Shown here in pieces: positions 53,879-63,039 of a stretch of DNA of 64,000 nucleotides. The stretch is from an uncultured Kordia sp. (GTDB taxonomy: Bacteria; Bacteroidota; Bacteroidia; Flavobacteriales; Flavobacteriaceae). Numbering within the stretch: the stretch's first letter is position 1; the number at the start of each line of letters is the position of its first letter. The stretch is from NCBI RefSeq assembly GCF_947496985.1, contig NZ_CANMEZ010000004.1, positions 310,001 through 374,000 on the forward strand, given 5' to 3'. Made by a program: the position numbers and the translations under genes. The notes beneath the pieces are model-generated. The model was not told where the DNA came from. It did not search any database and worked only from the letters and a program-made list of their open reading frames with translations.

Positions 53879-56404
53879 ATGTCTCAATTTTCAAAATTTG
53901 TGTTTTCTGTCCTTTTTCTGAGTGTTTTTATAATAAATGCACAAGAAACTCTTTCTCTTTCGTATTATCTATCTCAGGATGTTACGTATAATAAAAGCAT
54001 TCCAACGCCAGAAAGCGTGATTGGGCATGAAGTTGGAAAATGGCACACAACACACGACAAGTTAGTTGTGTATATGAAAACTTTGGCAAATAGTTCGGAT
54101 AGAATTACGCTTGAAGATAGAGGAAAAACATTTGAAGATCGCCCATTATTATTACTAACGATCACTTCTCCAAAGAATCATCAAAATATTGAAACTATTC
54201 GTAAAGAACATCTCGCTTTGACAGAAACTAACGGACAAAACACGGATGTTTCAAATATGCCAATTGTAGTATATCAAGGTTTTTCCATCCATGGAAATGA
54301 AGCTAGTGGAAGTAATGCCGCATTGCTCCTTGCCTATTATTTGGCCGCCGCCGAAGGAACAGCTATTGATGATTTATTAGACAATACGGTTATTTTATTA
54401 GATCCTTCTTATAATCCAGATGGATTGCAACGTTTTGCAAGTTGGGTAAATATGCATAAAAGTGAACATTTAATTACAGATCCGCAAGATAGAGAGTTTT
54501 CAGAATCTTGGCCGCGCGGACGTACAAATCATTATTGGTTTGATATGAATAGAGATTGGTTGCCTGTGCAATTACCTGAGTCTAGAGCTCGTATAAAGTC
54601 ATTTCACCAATGGATGCCGAATATTTTGACAGATCACCATGAAATGGGGGCTAATTCTACATTCTTTTTTCAACCTGGAATTCCTTCTAGAACACATCCA
54701 TTAACTCCGCAAATGAATCAAGATTTAACAAAAGAAATTGCTACATATCATGCAAAAGCTTTTGATAAAATTGGTTCTTTATATTATACTGAAGAGAGCT
54801 TTGATGATTTTTATTATGGGAAAGGCTCAACATTTCCTGATATTAACGGAAGTATTGGAATTTTGTTTGAACAAGGAAGTGCGCGCGGACATGTACAAGA
54901 AACAGAAAATGGTTTGTTAACTTTTCCATTTGCAATTCGAAATCAATTTACAGCAGCTTTGTCAACTTTAGAAGCTGCAAAAACGATGCGAACTAAGGTT
55001 TTAAAGTATCAACAACAGTTTTATAAAGATGCGAAAAGAGAAGCTTCAAGTATAAAATCAAAAGCATATGTATTTGGAGATGCAAAAGATGCTGCAAAAA
55101 CGTATCATTTAGCAGAAATACTCAAACGTCAAAATATTACAATTCACGAAGTGAAAAATGATTTTACGGTAGCTGGAAAATTATATAAGAAAGGTGCAAG
55201 TTATATTGTACCAAGAAATCAACGTCAAAGTAGATTGATTAATGCAATTTTTGAGAAACGCACTCAATTTCAGGATAGTTTGTTTTATGATGTTTCTGCA
55301 TGGACATTGCCTTTAGCGTTCAATTTATCATATTCAACTTTAAGTTCACTTTCAAATGCTGGAACTGAAATTACAGACTTAAAAGCGCCAAACGGAACTA
55401 TAAAAGGAACAGGTAATTATGCATACGTTTTTGAATGGAATGAATATTATTCGCCTAAAGCATTAGCTCAAATAAAAGCAAAAGGATTGCGTGCCAAAGT
55501 TGCAATGAAGCCATTTACACTGGAAGGAAACAGTTATGATTATGGAACAATTATGGTTCCTGTGCAAAATCAAACTTTAAGTGCGCAAGAAATAAAACAA
55601 TTTTTAAACAAGGTTGCTAAAGAAAGTCATGTAAATATTACGGCTGTTCGTTCTGGTTTGACCGAAGGAATTGATTTAGGAAGTAATAACTTTGAAGCAA
55701 TTAAAGATATTAAAGTTGCTATGTTAGTCGGTGGAAATGTAAATTCATATGATGCTGGTGAAATTTGGCATTTATTTGACCAACGATATGAAATTCCTTT
55801 AACAAAGTTAGATCTTCGCAATTTTGGCAGAATGAATTTATCAAAATATACTCATATTATTTTGCCAAATACCTATTCATTAACTAATAATGACACTAAC
55901 AAATTAAAGACATGGGTACAACAAGGCGGAACTATTATTGGATATAGAAATGCTAGCCGTTTTTTGAGTGACAAGAAATTTATTTCATTAGATTTTAAGA
56001 AAACAGGAATTGAAGCTAAAGATGTTTCGTTTGCTGATAAAAGAAATCATAATGGTGCGCAAGTGATTGGTGGTGCAATTTTCAACACAAAAATAGATCG
56101 TTCGCATCCAATTAACTTTGGGTATTTACAGGATGAATTACCAATGTTTAGAAACACGACTTTATTCATTAATCCAAATGAAAAAAGCTATAATAACCCA
56201 ATTCAATATACAAATACTCCATTGTTAAGTGGTTATATTTCAGAAGAAAACTTAGAGCATTTAAAAAATAGTGTTCCATTTAAGACAAATCGTTTAGGAA
56301 GCGGACGTGTTATTATTTTCACAGATAATACTAACTTTAGAGCTTTTTGGTATGGAACTAATAAGTTATTGATGAACGCTATTTTCTTTTCAAATATGAT
56401 GTAG
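53879..56404 (+). CDS. M14-family zinc carboxypeptidase (large secreted form)
   Basis: 841 residues from the ATG at 53879 (MSQFSKFVFSVLFLSVFIINAQ is the signal peptide; the in-frame ATG 12 codons earlier is rejected). Zinc motif HGNEASG: His138 and Glu141 bind zinc, with a later His in LTDHHEMG. FDMNRDW and the catalytic Glu in SIGILFEQGS follow. About 400 residues of extra domain after residue 430 (IKAKGLRAKVAMKPFTL; DVSFADKRNH) end in a glutamine-amidotransferase-like fold (IKVAMLVGGNVNSYDAGEIWHLFDQ near 620). This matches the M14 peptidases common in Bacteroidota. It digests peptides outside the inner membrane. Confidence 0.87.
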   Translation: MSQFSKFVFSVLFLSVFIINAQETLSLSYYLSQDVTYNKSIPTPESVIGHEVGKWHTTHDKLVVYMKTLANSSDRITLEDRGKTFEDRPLLLLTITSPKNHQNIETIRKEHLALTETNGQNTDVSNMPIVVYQGFSIHGNEASGSNAALLLAYYLAAAEGTAIDDLLDNTVILLDPSYNPDGLQRFASWVNMHKSEHLITDPQDREFSESWPRGRTNHYWFDMNRDWLPVQLPESRARIKSFHQWMPNILTDHHEMGANSTFFFQPGIPSRTHPLTPQMNQDLTKEIATYHAKAFDKIGSLYYTEESFDDFYYGKGSTFPDINGSIGILFEQGSARGHVQETENGLLTFPFAIRNQFTAALSTLEAAKTMRTKVLKYQQQFYKDAKREASSIKSKAYVFGDAKDAAKTYHLAEILKRQNITIHEVKNDFTVAGKLYKKGASYIVPRNQRQSRLINAIFEKRTQFQDSLFYDVSAWTLPLAFNLSYSTLSSLSNAGTEITDLKAPNGTIKGTGNYAYVFEWNEYYSPKALAQIKAKGLRAKVAMKPFTLEGNSYDYGTIMVPVQNQTLSAQEIKQFLNKVAKESHVNITAVRSGLTEGIDLGSNNFEAIKDIKVAMLVGGNVNSYDAGEIWHLFDQRYEIPLTKLDLRNFGRMNLSKYTHIILPNTYSLTNNDTNKLKTWVQQGGTIIGYRNASRFLSDKKFISLDFKKTGIEAKDVSFADKRNHNGAQVIGGAIFNTKIDRSHPINFGYLQDELPMFRNTTLFINPNEKSYNNPIQYTNTPLLSGYISEENLEHLKNSVPFKTNRLGSGRVIIFTDNTNFRAFWYGTNKLLMNAIFFSNMM

Positions 56405-56424
56405 ATTTGGTCTTGGGTATTAGT

Positions 56425-56760
56425 TTATGATATTTTTAAACCATTTGGAATTTTTGCAGAAGGTTCCATTAAAATAACGTCATCACCATCAACAGCACCC
56501 ATAACTAAGCATTCTGAGAAAAAGTTTGCAATTTGTTTTTTTGGAAAATTCACAACTGCCATAATTTGTTTTCCAATTAATTCTTCTTTGGCATAACGTT
56601 TTGTAATTTGTGCTGAAGATTTTCGAACTCCAATTTCTGAACCAAAGTCAATTGTGAGTTGATATGCTGGTTTTCTGGCTTTTGGAAAATCATTGACTTC
56701 AATAATAGTTCCGATGCGCATATCTACTTTTTCAAAATCGCTCCAAGTTAAGTCTCCCAT
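56425..56760 (-). CDS. csaA: CsaA-type tRNA-binding domain protein
   Basis: 111 residues, exact CsaA/YgjH size. OB fold: VDMRIGTIIEVNDFPKARKPAYQL, RKSSAQITKRY, VNFPKKQIANFFSECLVMGA, ILMEPSAKIPNG. Known relatives bind tRNA or act as export chaperones; which applies here is open. Convergent with the M14 gene and divergent from the redoxin gene. Confidence 0.93.
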   Translation of the reverse strand: MGDLTWSDFEKVDMRIGTIIEVNDFPKARKPAYQLTIDFGSEIGVRKSSAQITKRYAKEELIGKQIMAVVNFPKKQIANFFSECLVMGAVDGDDVILMEPSAKIPNGLKIS

Positions 56761-56805
56761 TGTATTTTTTTGAGTAAATTTAGGCTTTTAAAAACAATAT
56801 TTCAA

Positions 56806-57360
56806 ATGGCACTTACACCTTCAAAAATGCTTTCTTTAGGTACGAAAGCTCCAGATTTTACATTAATCGATACAGTTTCAGGCAACTTTATTTCTTTACA
56901 GGATAAAAAGGGAAGCAACGGAACTGTAATTATGTTTATCTGTAATCATTGTCCGTTTGTTGTTCATGTGAATGAAGGAATTGTGCAATTGGCAAATGAT
57001 TATCAAGCAAAAGGAATTGGTTTTATTGCGATTTCAAGCAATGATGTTGAAAATTATCCTGCGGATGCTCCAGATTTAATGAAAACAAATGCGGAACAAC
57101 AACAGTTTTCATTTCCATATTTGTATGATAAAACACAAGAAGTTGCCAAAGCATATGACGCGGCTTGCACGCCAGATTTCTATATTTTTGATAAAGATTT
57201 GGCATTAGTATATCGTGGACAATTAGACGATTCGCGTCCAAATAATGGAATTCCAGTAACTGGTAATGATATGCGAACTGCTTTAGATGCTTTATTAAAC
57301 GAAGATGAAATCTCTGAAATTCAAAAACCAAGTATTGGCTGTAATATAAAGTGGTTTTAA
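56806..57360 (+). CDS. Thioredoxin-like (AhpC/TSA-type redoxin) protein
   Basis: 184 residues from the ATG at 56806. A TTG-started extension of 12 codons is less likely because MALTPSKMLSLG fits the family start. ICNHCPFVVHV (Cys46, Cys49) is the C-x-x-C of the redoxin family; GTKAPDFTLIDT and ISSNDVENYPADAPDLM are further marks, and a trailing Cys sits in IGCNIKWF. It resembles resA/thioredoxin-like cytosolic proteins with the NHCPFV signature. Role in thiol redox; partner unknown. Two other small genes follow on the same strand. Confidence 0.88.
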   Translation: MALTPSKMLSLGTKAPDFTLIDTVSGNFISLQDKKGSNGTVIMFICNHCPFVVHVNEGIVQLANDYQAKGIGFIAISSNDVENYPADAPDLMKTNAEQQQFSFPYLYDKTQEVAKAYDAACTPDFYIFDKDLALVYRGQLDDSRPNNGIPVTGNDMRTALDALLNEDEISEIQKPSIGCNIKWF

Positions 57361-57440
57361 TGTTTAGATTGTCTTAAACAATTAACTATTAAAACATTGA
57401 AGAAATAACCAAAAAAAAATTCTATAGAAAATATAATAAC

Positions 57441-57872
57441 ATGCGTAAACATATTGATGCTACTCCTGAAACGGGAAAAGACTTTTATCTGAATTTCCAT
57501 GATAAAGGAAAGATTGTGATGCTAAACCTATTAAAGTTTCGTCAAATAGCAGATTATTCAGACTCAGAACATATAAAACCCGAGAAAGAAATTACTGGTG
57601 AAGAAGCATACAAATTATATATAGAAAATACATTTCCTGAATTGGAAAAAGCTGGAGGACGAATTATCTACTACGGAAAAAGTAAAAACTTTTTAATTGG
57701 ACCTGAATCTGAAAAATGGGACGCTATTTTAGTAGTTGAACATCTGTCTGTTGAGAAATTTATGGCATTTGCTCAAAATAAAGATTATTTAAAAACTATA
57801 GGACATAGAACTGCAGCTCTTGAAGATTCTCGTTTATTACCTTCGACTGAAATAGAAAATTATACTAATTAG
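57441..57872 (+). CDS. DUF1330-family protein
   Basis: 143 residues, cytosolic. Dimeric alpha-beta barrel fold of the DUF1330/EthD type: IVMLNLLKFRQIADY, GEEAYKLYIENTFPELEKAGGRIIYYG, WDAILVVEHLSVEKFMAFAQNKDYL. The end, GHRTAALEDSRLLPS, is typical of the family. Function unknown. It is 80 bp downstream of the redoxin gene on the same strand. Confidence 0.85.
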   Translation: MRKHIDATPETGKDFYLNFHDKGKIVMLNLLKFRQIADYSDSEHIKPEKEITGEEAYKLYIENTFPELEKAGGRIIYYGKSKNFLIGPESEKWDAILVVEHLSVEKFMAFAQNKDYLKTIGHRTAALEDSRLLPSTEIENYTN

Positions 57873-57926
57873 TAGTTCTAGTATAAAATAAAAACATCAA
57901 AATAATGTGACTGAACGAAGCCAAAC

Positions 57927-58463
57927 TTACTTCCAGTTTTTGCGGATCATTAATTGATTGATATGTTCATAATGGTGATTGCAATGCCAAGCATAAATTC
58001 CAATATTTTCTTTCAATGAGACTTCTTCATTTCCATCTGGATGAATGAATACTTGTGCTAAATCTTCATCAGATAGTCCTTTTAAAAAGTAGACCCATTT
58101 TGCATGCAAGGCTTCTATTGTATTTAGAGAAAGTTCTATTGGAGCATTTTTACTATCAAATAATTCAGCCCAACGATCTTCATAATATGCTTTAATTACG
58201 GGTTTGTCTTCTGTCAATGTCCATTTGAAACGCGTATAACTATTATGATGACTATCAGAAACATGATGAATCACTTGTCGTATAGTCCAACCTTCTGGTC
58301 TGTAAGTAGTATTTAATTGATCATTAGAAAGATTCTTAACTAAGTCTTTTAACCTGTTAGGAAATGATGCCAAAACTTCAACCCATTCAGAAATATGTTC
58401 AGAAGTTATTATTATTGGAATTTGAGTTTTCCCGATAGGATATTTTAGTTTTTCTAAATCCAT
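57927..58463 (-). CDS. DinB/YfiT-fold bacillithiol-transferase-like protein
   Basis: 178 residues, four-helix DinB fold. Metal-binding His: VIHHVSDSHHNSY (two His groups) and WHCNHHYEHINQL. FPIGKTQI-like start (KYPIGKTQIPIIITSEH) and RPEGWTIRQV match YfiT/BstA. Those enzymes use bacillithiol, which many Flavobacteriia make, so a thiol-S-transferase or hydrolase role is plausible. Monocistronic. Confidence 0.87.
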   Translation of the reverse strand: MDLEKLKYPIGKTQIPIIITSEHISEWVEVLASFPNRLKDLVKNLSNDQLNTTYRPEGWTIRQVIHHVSDSHHNSYTRFKWTLTEDKPVIKAYYEDRWAELFDSKNAPIELSLNTIEALHAKWVYFLKGLSDEDLAQVFIHPDGNEEVSLKENIGIYAWHCNHHYEHINQLMIRKNWK

Positions 58464-58540
58464 TATATGATATGAGTAAAAATTTTAATTTAAAACTTTC
58501 AAGCATCTGTGAAAAATTATAGAAAATAATATAAAGTAAA

Positions 58541-58570
58541 AAAAAACGCTCTGAGATTTTCAGAGCGTTT
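58541..58570 (-). terminator. Terminator after the cyclophilin-FKBP gene
   Basis: AAACGCTCTG (58544-58553) and CAGAGCGTTT (58561-58570) form a perfect stem with a 7-base loop; the minus-strand transcript runs into U's. It begins 11 bp past the stop. Confidence 0.88.
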
Positions 58571-58580
58571 CGTATAATTT

Positions 58581-59513
58581 TTATTTTACATCCATTAGTT
58601 CTACATCGAACATGAGTGTTGCATTTGGTGGAATAACACCGCCAGCTCCTCTTTCTCCATAAGCTAAATGTGGAGGAATTACAAAACGAGCTTTATCGCC
58701 TACTTTCAATAAAGCGATTCCTTCGTCCCATCCTGGAATTACATTTCCTTGCCCTAATGGGAAATCAATCGGTGCATTTCTCTTGTATGAAGAATCAAAA
58801 ACACCTCCATCAGGAAACATTCCTTTATAGTGTACAGAAACTGTTTTTCCTTTTTCAGCTTGTACTCCATCTCCATTTTGAATTATTTTGTAACGTAAAC
58901 CGCTATCAGTTTTATCAAATCCGGTTGCAATTTCTTCTAATTCTTTATCTGCTTTTTCTTTTGCAGCTTTTTCTCTTGCTGCTTTAGCTCCGTCAAACAA
59001 CCTAAAAGCCTCTACGGCATTAAATGCTTCTGCTTCTGCTCCAACACGAACAATTTCTACTTTTTCAACACTATCACCTTGTGCTATAGCATCAACAACT
59101 TCTTGTCCATGTGTTACATTTCCAAAAACAGTATGCTTTCCGTCTAACCAAGGAGTTGCAACATGTGTAATAAAGAATTGACTACCATTTGTTCCAGGAC
59201 CAGCATTAGCCATTGAAAGTACACCTGGTTCACTATGTGTTAACTCTGGGTGAATTTCATCGTCAAAAGTATAACCTGGACTTCCAGTACCTGTTCCTAG
59301 TGGGCAACCACCTTGAATCATAAAATCAGGAATTACTCTATGAAACTTTAATCCATCATAATAAGGAGTTCCTTGTGCTTTAGCGTTATTTTCAAGTTGA
59401 CCTTCAACTAATGCTACAAAGTTTCCAACTGTTCCTGGTGTTTTCTTAAAAGTTAAATTTAATAAAATCTCCCCTTTATTAGTATGCATTTTTGCGTATA
59501 ATCCGTCTTCCAT
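58581..59513 (-). CDS. Dual peptidyl-prolyl isomerase: cyclophilin fused to FKBP
   Basis: 310 residues, cytosolic. Residues 1-165 form a cyclophilin: [59 protein letters not shown] charged Ala/Glu/Lys linker follows at about 168-205 ([18 protein letters not shown]). Residues 206-310 form an [73 protein letters not shown]. Such dual-family immunophilins are described in Flavobacterium relatives and protists. Both domains keep active-site residues. No signal peptide, so it works in the cytosol as a folding aid. Confidence 0.95.
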   Translation of the reverse strand: MEDGLYAKMHTNKGEILLNLTFKKTPGTVGNFVALVEGQLENNAKAQGTPYYDGLKFHRVIPDFMIQGGCPLGTGTGSPGYTFDDEIHPELTHSEPGVLSMANAGPGTNGSQFFITHVATPWLDGKHTVFGNVTHGQEVVDAIAQGDSVEKVEIVRVGAEAEAFNAVEAFRLFDGAKAAREKAAKEKADKELEEIATGFDKTDSGLRYKIIQNGDGVQAEKGKTVSVHYKGMFPDGGVFDSSYKRNAPIDFPLGQGNVIPGWDEGIALLKVGDKARFVIPPHLAYGERGAGGVIPPNATLMFDVELMDVK

Positions 59514-59975
59514 TGGTATATTTTTAATTTAAAGTGCGAAGATACACAACCTTTAACAATTACGAAACAGGCATACTTAAATATTATTAAAGCATATTTT
59601 ATTGTTATCCCTTATTTTTTTTACTGAAAAACCATAACCGATTTCATTTTTTTGATTTTAACTTGATTTCATAAATCAAGTTAAAAATCTTTTAATTTTC
59701 AATTACTGATTATCAGACAGTTAACTTGATTAAAATTAAAAAAAGGATTGAAATTGTGTTAAATTCTGATCAAAGATTCATCATCTTCAGCGTTTTATAA
59801 AAATCACAAAAGTAAAATAAGTTTTAAGTGAAGTTATGTAATAATATAGGAAGATTATTACGGTAATAACTTACAAATTTCTTAAAGCAGACTTTTTTAA
59901 CTTGAAAGTAGGAAAAAATGATTTGTTAAATCAAATGAAGATAACTAGTAAATAACTTAATTAAAATTTTAAAAA
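59514..59975. other. 462-bp control region upstream of the small lipoprotein gene
   Basis: No gene is visible. It holds a long perfect inverted repeat (59657-59685) and two further TTAACTTGA-type sites (59721 and 59897). It presumably carries the promoters of both the cyclophilin-FKBP gene and the small lipoprotein gene. Confidence 0.5.
59657..59685. promoter_or_regulatory. Perfect 13-bp inverted repeat TTTAACTTGATTT-CAT-AAATCAAGTTTAA type, plus direct copies
   Basis: The arm TTTAACTTGATTT (59657-59669) is repeated inverted at 59673-59685, with CAT between. The half TTAACTTGATT recurs directly at 59721-59731, and TTAACTTGA at 59897-59905. Four occurrences in 250 bp upstream of the small lipoprotein and the kinase/regulator genes look like operator sites for a dimeric or tandem-binding regulator. 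The response regulator at 62281 is the natural candidate; that is inference. Confidence 0.55.
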
Positions 59976-60179
59976 ATGAAAAAAGTATTCGGATTATTCG
60001 CCTTATTATTAGTAGTAAACTTAGGATTTATTGCATGTGAGCCAAACAGTACTTCTGATGCAGGAGATGATAACGTATTTGAAAATGTAACAGGAACTGG
60101 AGATGAAGATGATAATGAGTATGATGATAGTGGACTTAATACACCTACAGCAGCAGCTACTACGAGTGCTGGTAACTAA
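59976..60179 (+). CDS. Small acidic lipoprotein-like protein
   Basis: 67 residues. N-terminal signal MKKVFGLFALLLVVNLGFIAC with a lipobox-like FIAC. The mature part is short and strongly acidic (DAGDDNVF, TGDEDDNEYDD) and ends in a Thr/Ala-rich tail (TPTAAATTSAGN). It is probably a lipid-anchored, unstructured peptide. No family recognised. A terminator follows at 60211, and a TPR histidine kinase gene starts 76 bp after its stop. It may serve that kinase as signal or target. Start supported by the lipobox. Confidence 0.65.
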   Translation: MKKVFGLFALLLVVNLGFIACEPNSTSDAGDDNVFENVTGTGDEDDNEYDDSGLNTPTAAATTSAGN

Positions 60180-60210
60180 ATAATATTTTATATATAATTA
60201 ATTTTTAATA

Positions 60211-60240
60211 AAAACTATAGTAATGCTACTATAGTTTTTA
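60211..60240 (+). terminator. Terminator/attenuator between small lipoprotein and kinase genes
   Basis: AAAACTATAGTA (60211-60222) pairs with TACTATAGTTTT (60227-60238) around ATGC and is followed by T-rich sequence. It lies 31 bp after the lipoprotein stop and 16 bp before the kinase ATG, so partial read-through could set the ratio of lipoprotein to kinase. Confidence 0.75.
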
Positions 60241-60255
60241 TTATTTTTATAGTGT

Positions 60256-62262
60256 ATGTATTTAACAAAATTTTGCGGGAAAAATATTATATATATTTTG
60301 ATTTTCATTTTTTGCTGTAACAAGAGTTATTCGCAAAAAACAGAATCTATTGACTCTATTCTTTCCAATCTCAAAGAAAATAAATACAGTCAAACTGTAA
60401 AAAATCAAAAACTCGATGAAGCACTAGAGCTTACCTATAAAGTTTCTAATGATACATTAAGGAATCAATATATTTTATCTCTATCTAATTTATATAGAAA
60501 AAACTCTAATTCCTTGATGTTTAGAAAAACTACATCACAATCTTTAATTTTATCTAAAAAATTAAACGATTCACTTTCCATAGCTAGGTCATACTGGAGA
60601 TTGGGGAGTTTTCTTCAAACTATAAAAAGTGATAGCTCATATCATTATTATTATAAAGCACAAGAAATATATAGATTGAAATCTGAAGAACTTCTTATGG
60701 GGCAAATGCTTTTTAATATGGCACGAGTTCAAAAAAATGTTAAAGATTATATAGGAAGTGAAGTAACGACAATCAAAGCTATTGAAGTTTTTAATGCATT
60801 AAGTGATAATGACGGCTTATATAGATGCTACAATAACTTAGGAATTATTTTCAATAATTTAGAAGATCATGAACAAGCTATTGGTTATTATAATGACGCA
60901 TTAAAAACTTTAAAGAAGATTCCTAAAAAGGAAATGTTAGAGGCATCTGTCTTAAATAACATAGGAATAGTGTATCGTGATAAGGAAAACCATCAAAAAG
61001 CTATTGATTATTATAATAGTGCCTTAGCTTTTGATAGTTTAGATTTGAAAAATCCTAAGTTATACGCTACCTTAACTGATAACATAGCCTATTCTAAATT
61101 TAAAATGAATGATTTTTCTGAGTTACCTGATTTATTTTATAAATCACTAAAAATCAGAGAAGATTTAAATATTTCTGCAGGAATCGTAATTAATAAGAAG
61201 CATTTATCTGAATATTATTTATCACAAAATGATACGTTAGAGAGTTTAAAATACTCTTTACAAGCAATGGAATTAGCAAAAGATATAAAATCAAATGATC
61301 ATCTTCTCGATACATATAAATTGTTAGCAAAAATACAGCCTAGTAAAGATTTTATTTATCTTAACAAATATATCAGATTAAATGATAGTCTTATTAAACA
61401 TGAGCGAGCAATAGGAAATAAATTTGCACGTATTCGTAATGAAACTGACGCAGTTAAAACTGAAAATAAAAAATTAAATATTAAAAATAACTGGATCCTA
61501 GCCATTTCATCTGCCATAATTTTCTTTAGTTTTCTGATTTATGTGATTACGCAACAGCGAACTCGTAATAAAGAGTTAGAAATGGAACAACAACAACAAC
61601 GAGCAAATGAGGAGATTTATAATTTAATGATTGATCAACAAGATAAGATTGAAGAAGGACGAAAACGTGAAAAAGAACGAATATCATTAGAACTCCATGA
61701 TGGAATTTTAGGAAGATTGTTCGGAACACGACTCAGTTTAGGAAGTTTGAATGCAAAAGACGATGCCAATTCTAAAAAAACACGCGAACAGTATATCAAT
61801 GAGCTTCAGAGTATTGAGGAAGAAGTAAGAAATATATCGCATGAATTGGGGTTAGATAATTTCGATACTACAACAAGTTATAGTACAATGATTACAAATC
61901 TTTTGGAAGAACAATCAAAAATAACTAACTTTAAATACCAGATTGAGGATGATGATCGTATTGTTTGGACAGATATTCCAGGTCATATAAAGATCAATAT
62001 TTATCGAATAATACAAGAGTCTGTTCAAAATATTAACAAATACGCGAAAGCGAAAAACGTAATACTAGATTTCAAAAAGAACAATAATCATATAATTCTA
62101 ACCATTAAAGATGATGGGATTGGTTTTAACCAAGAGAAAAGAAGCAGTGGTATTGGATTAAAAAATATGAAATCGAGAGTAACTTTACTACACGGGCAAT
62201 TTACCATAAACTCGGTTCCAGGTAAAGGAACATCTATTAGTGTTGACGTTCCAATGACGTAG
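60256..62262 (+). CDS. TPR-containing NarL-type sensor histidine kinase
   Basis: 668 residues. Signal-like N-terminus (about 8-25). An extracytoplasmic region of TPR-like helices runs about 30-395 (NNLGIIFNNLEDHEQAIGYYNDAL; NNIGIVYRDKENHQKAIDYYN). One TM lies at about 413-433 (WILAISSAIIFFSFLIYVIT), then a coiled coil. The HisKA_3 box RISLELHDGILGRLFG carries His481, and a HATPase (IIQESVQNINKYAKA; DDGIGFNQEKRSSGIGLKNM) ends the protein. TPR sensors of this layout bind peptides or proteins. The gene is 18 bp upstream of its response regulator and 16 bp after a hairpin. Confidence 0.9.
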   Translation: MYLTKFCGKNIIYILIFIFCCNKSYSQKTESIDSILSNLKENKYSQTVKNQKLDEALELTYKVSNDTLRNQYILSLSNLYRKNSNSLMFRKTTSQSLILSKKLNDSLSIARSYWRLGSFLQTIKSDSSYHYYYKAQEIYRLKSEELLMGQMLFNMARVQKNVKDYIGSEVTTIKAIEVFNALSDNDGLYRCYNNLGIIFNNLEDHEQAIGYYNDALKTLKKIPKKEMLEASVLNNIGIVYRDKENHQKAIDYYNSALAFDSLDLKNPKLYATLTDNIAYSKFKMNDFSELPDLFYKSLKIREDLNISAGIVINKKHLSEYYLSQNDTLESLKYSLQAMELAKDIKSNDHLLDTYKLLAKIQPSKDFIYLNKYIRLNDSLIKHERAIGNKFARIRNETDAVKTENKKLNIKNNWILAISSAIIFFSFLIYVITQQRTRNKELEMEQQQQRANEEIYNLMIDQQDKIEEGRKREKERISLELHDGILGRLFGTRLSLGSLNAKDDANSKKTREQYINELQSIEEEVRNISHELGLDNFDTTTSYSTMITNLLEEQSKITNFKYQIEDDDRIVWTDIPGHIKINIYRIIQESVQNINKYAKAKNVILDFKKNNNHIILTIKDDGIGFNQEKRSSGIGLKNMKSRVTLLHGQFTINSVPGKGTSISVDVPMT

Positions 62263-62280
62263 CGAACTTAACCTATCCAT

Positions 62281-62955
62281 ATGAATAACAAAGATATTAA
62301 AGTACTTATTGTAGATGATCATCCAATGATTATTGAAGGCTATAAGAATGCCCTACTAGGAATTAATTCTGATGAAATGACCTTGCGAATAGACACATCC
62401 GATAGTTGTGATGGTGCCTATGCGAAAATTAAAAATGCTTCTACAGGAACCGCATATGATGTTGTGTTTTTAGATATTAAATTGCCTCCTTCTGCAGATG
62501 GAAAAATTATTTCAGGAGAAGATTTAGGTATTAAAGTGAAAGAATTATTACCAGATACTAAAGTCGTTATTTTGACGATGTTTAATAATAATTTTAGAAT
62601 TCATAATATATTAAAGAATATAAATCCTGATGGTTTTTTAGTGAAAAGTGATGTTACTTCTGATGAATTGATGCGTGCTTTTCAAGTTGTATTGACTGAC
62701 CCACCATACTACAGTCATACAGTAACAAAATTACTTCGAACTCGTATTATCAATGAAGTTGTGCTAGATGATATTGATAGAAATATACTTTTTCATCTCT
62801 CAAAAGGAATTAAAACGAAAAACTTAACAGAATATATTCCATTATCACTTGCTGCAATTGAAAAACGTAAACGACACTTGAAAGAAGTTTTTGATGTTGA
62901 AAAGAAAGGAGATGAATCTTTATTAGAACAAGCTAGAAATACAGGATTCTTATAA
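62281..62955 (+). CDS. NarL/FixJ-like response regulator
   Basis: 224 residues. Receiver: VDDHP (11-15), phospho-acceptor Asp65 in VVFLDIKLPP, TMFNNNF and Lys in FLVKSDV. The C-terminal part (about 155-220) is an atypical helix-turn-helix (LSKGIKTKNLTEYIPLSLAAIEKRKRHLKEVF) in NarL/LuxR position. It is 18 bp downstream of the TPR kinase and so its cognate partner. Its likely targets include the small lipoprotein region with TTAACTTGA sites (inference). A terminator follows. Confidence 0.9.
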   Translation: MNNKDIKVLIVDDHPMIIEGYKNALLGINSDEMTLRIDTSDSCDGAYAKIKNASTGTAYDVVFLDIKLPPSADGKIISGEDLGIKVKELLPDTKVVILTMFNNNFRIHNILKNINPDGFLVKSDVTSDELMRAFQVVLTDPPYYSHTVTKLLRTRIINEVVLDDIDRNILFHLSKGIKTKNLTEYIPLSLAAIEKRKRHLKEVFDVEKKGDESLLEQARNTGFL

Positions 62956-62985
62956 TAGAAAAATACCCAAAATTATATTATATAA

Positions 62986-63019
62986 AAAAAAGCTGTTTGA
63001 GTAATTCAAACAGCTTTTT
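62986..63019. terminator. Bidirectional terminator between response regulator and recQ
   Basis: AAAAAGCTGTTTGA (62987-63000) and TCAAACAGCTTTTT (63006-63019) are perfect arms with a 5-base loop and A/T runs on both sides, serving both convergent genes. Confidence 0.9.
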
Positions 63020-63039
63020 AGTTTTCTTGAATGTATATT

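Noticed and set aside
56770-56805. TTG start for the redoxin
   Set aside because: The ATG at 56806 fits the family N-terminus better and no Shine-Dalgarno-like sequence precedes the TTG.
59657-59685. Inverted repeat as a terminator
   Set aside because: No gene ends just upstream on either strand; it lies within a divergent control region, and half-sites recur nearby.
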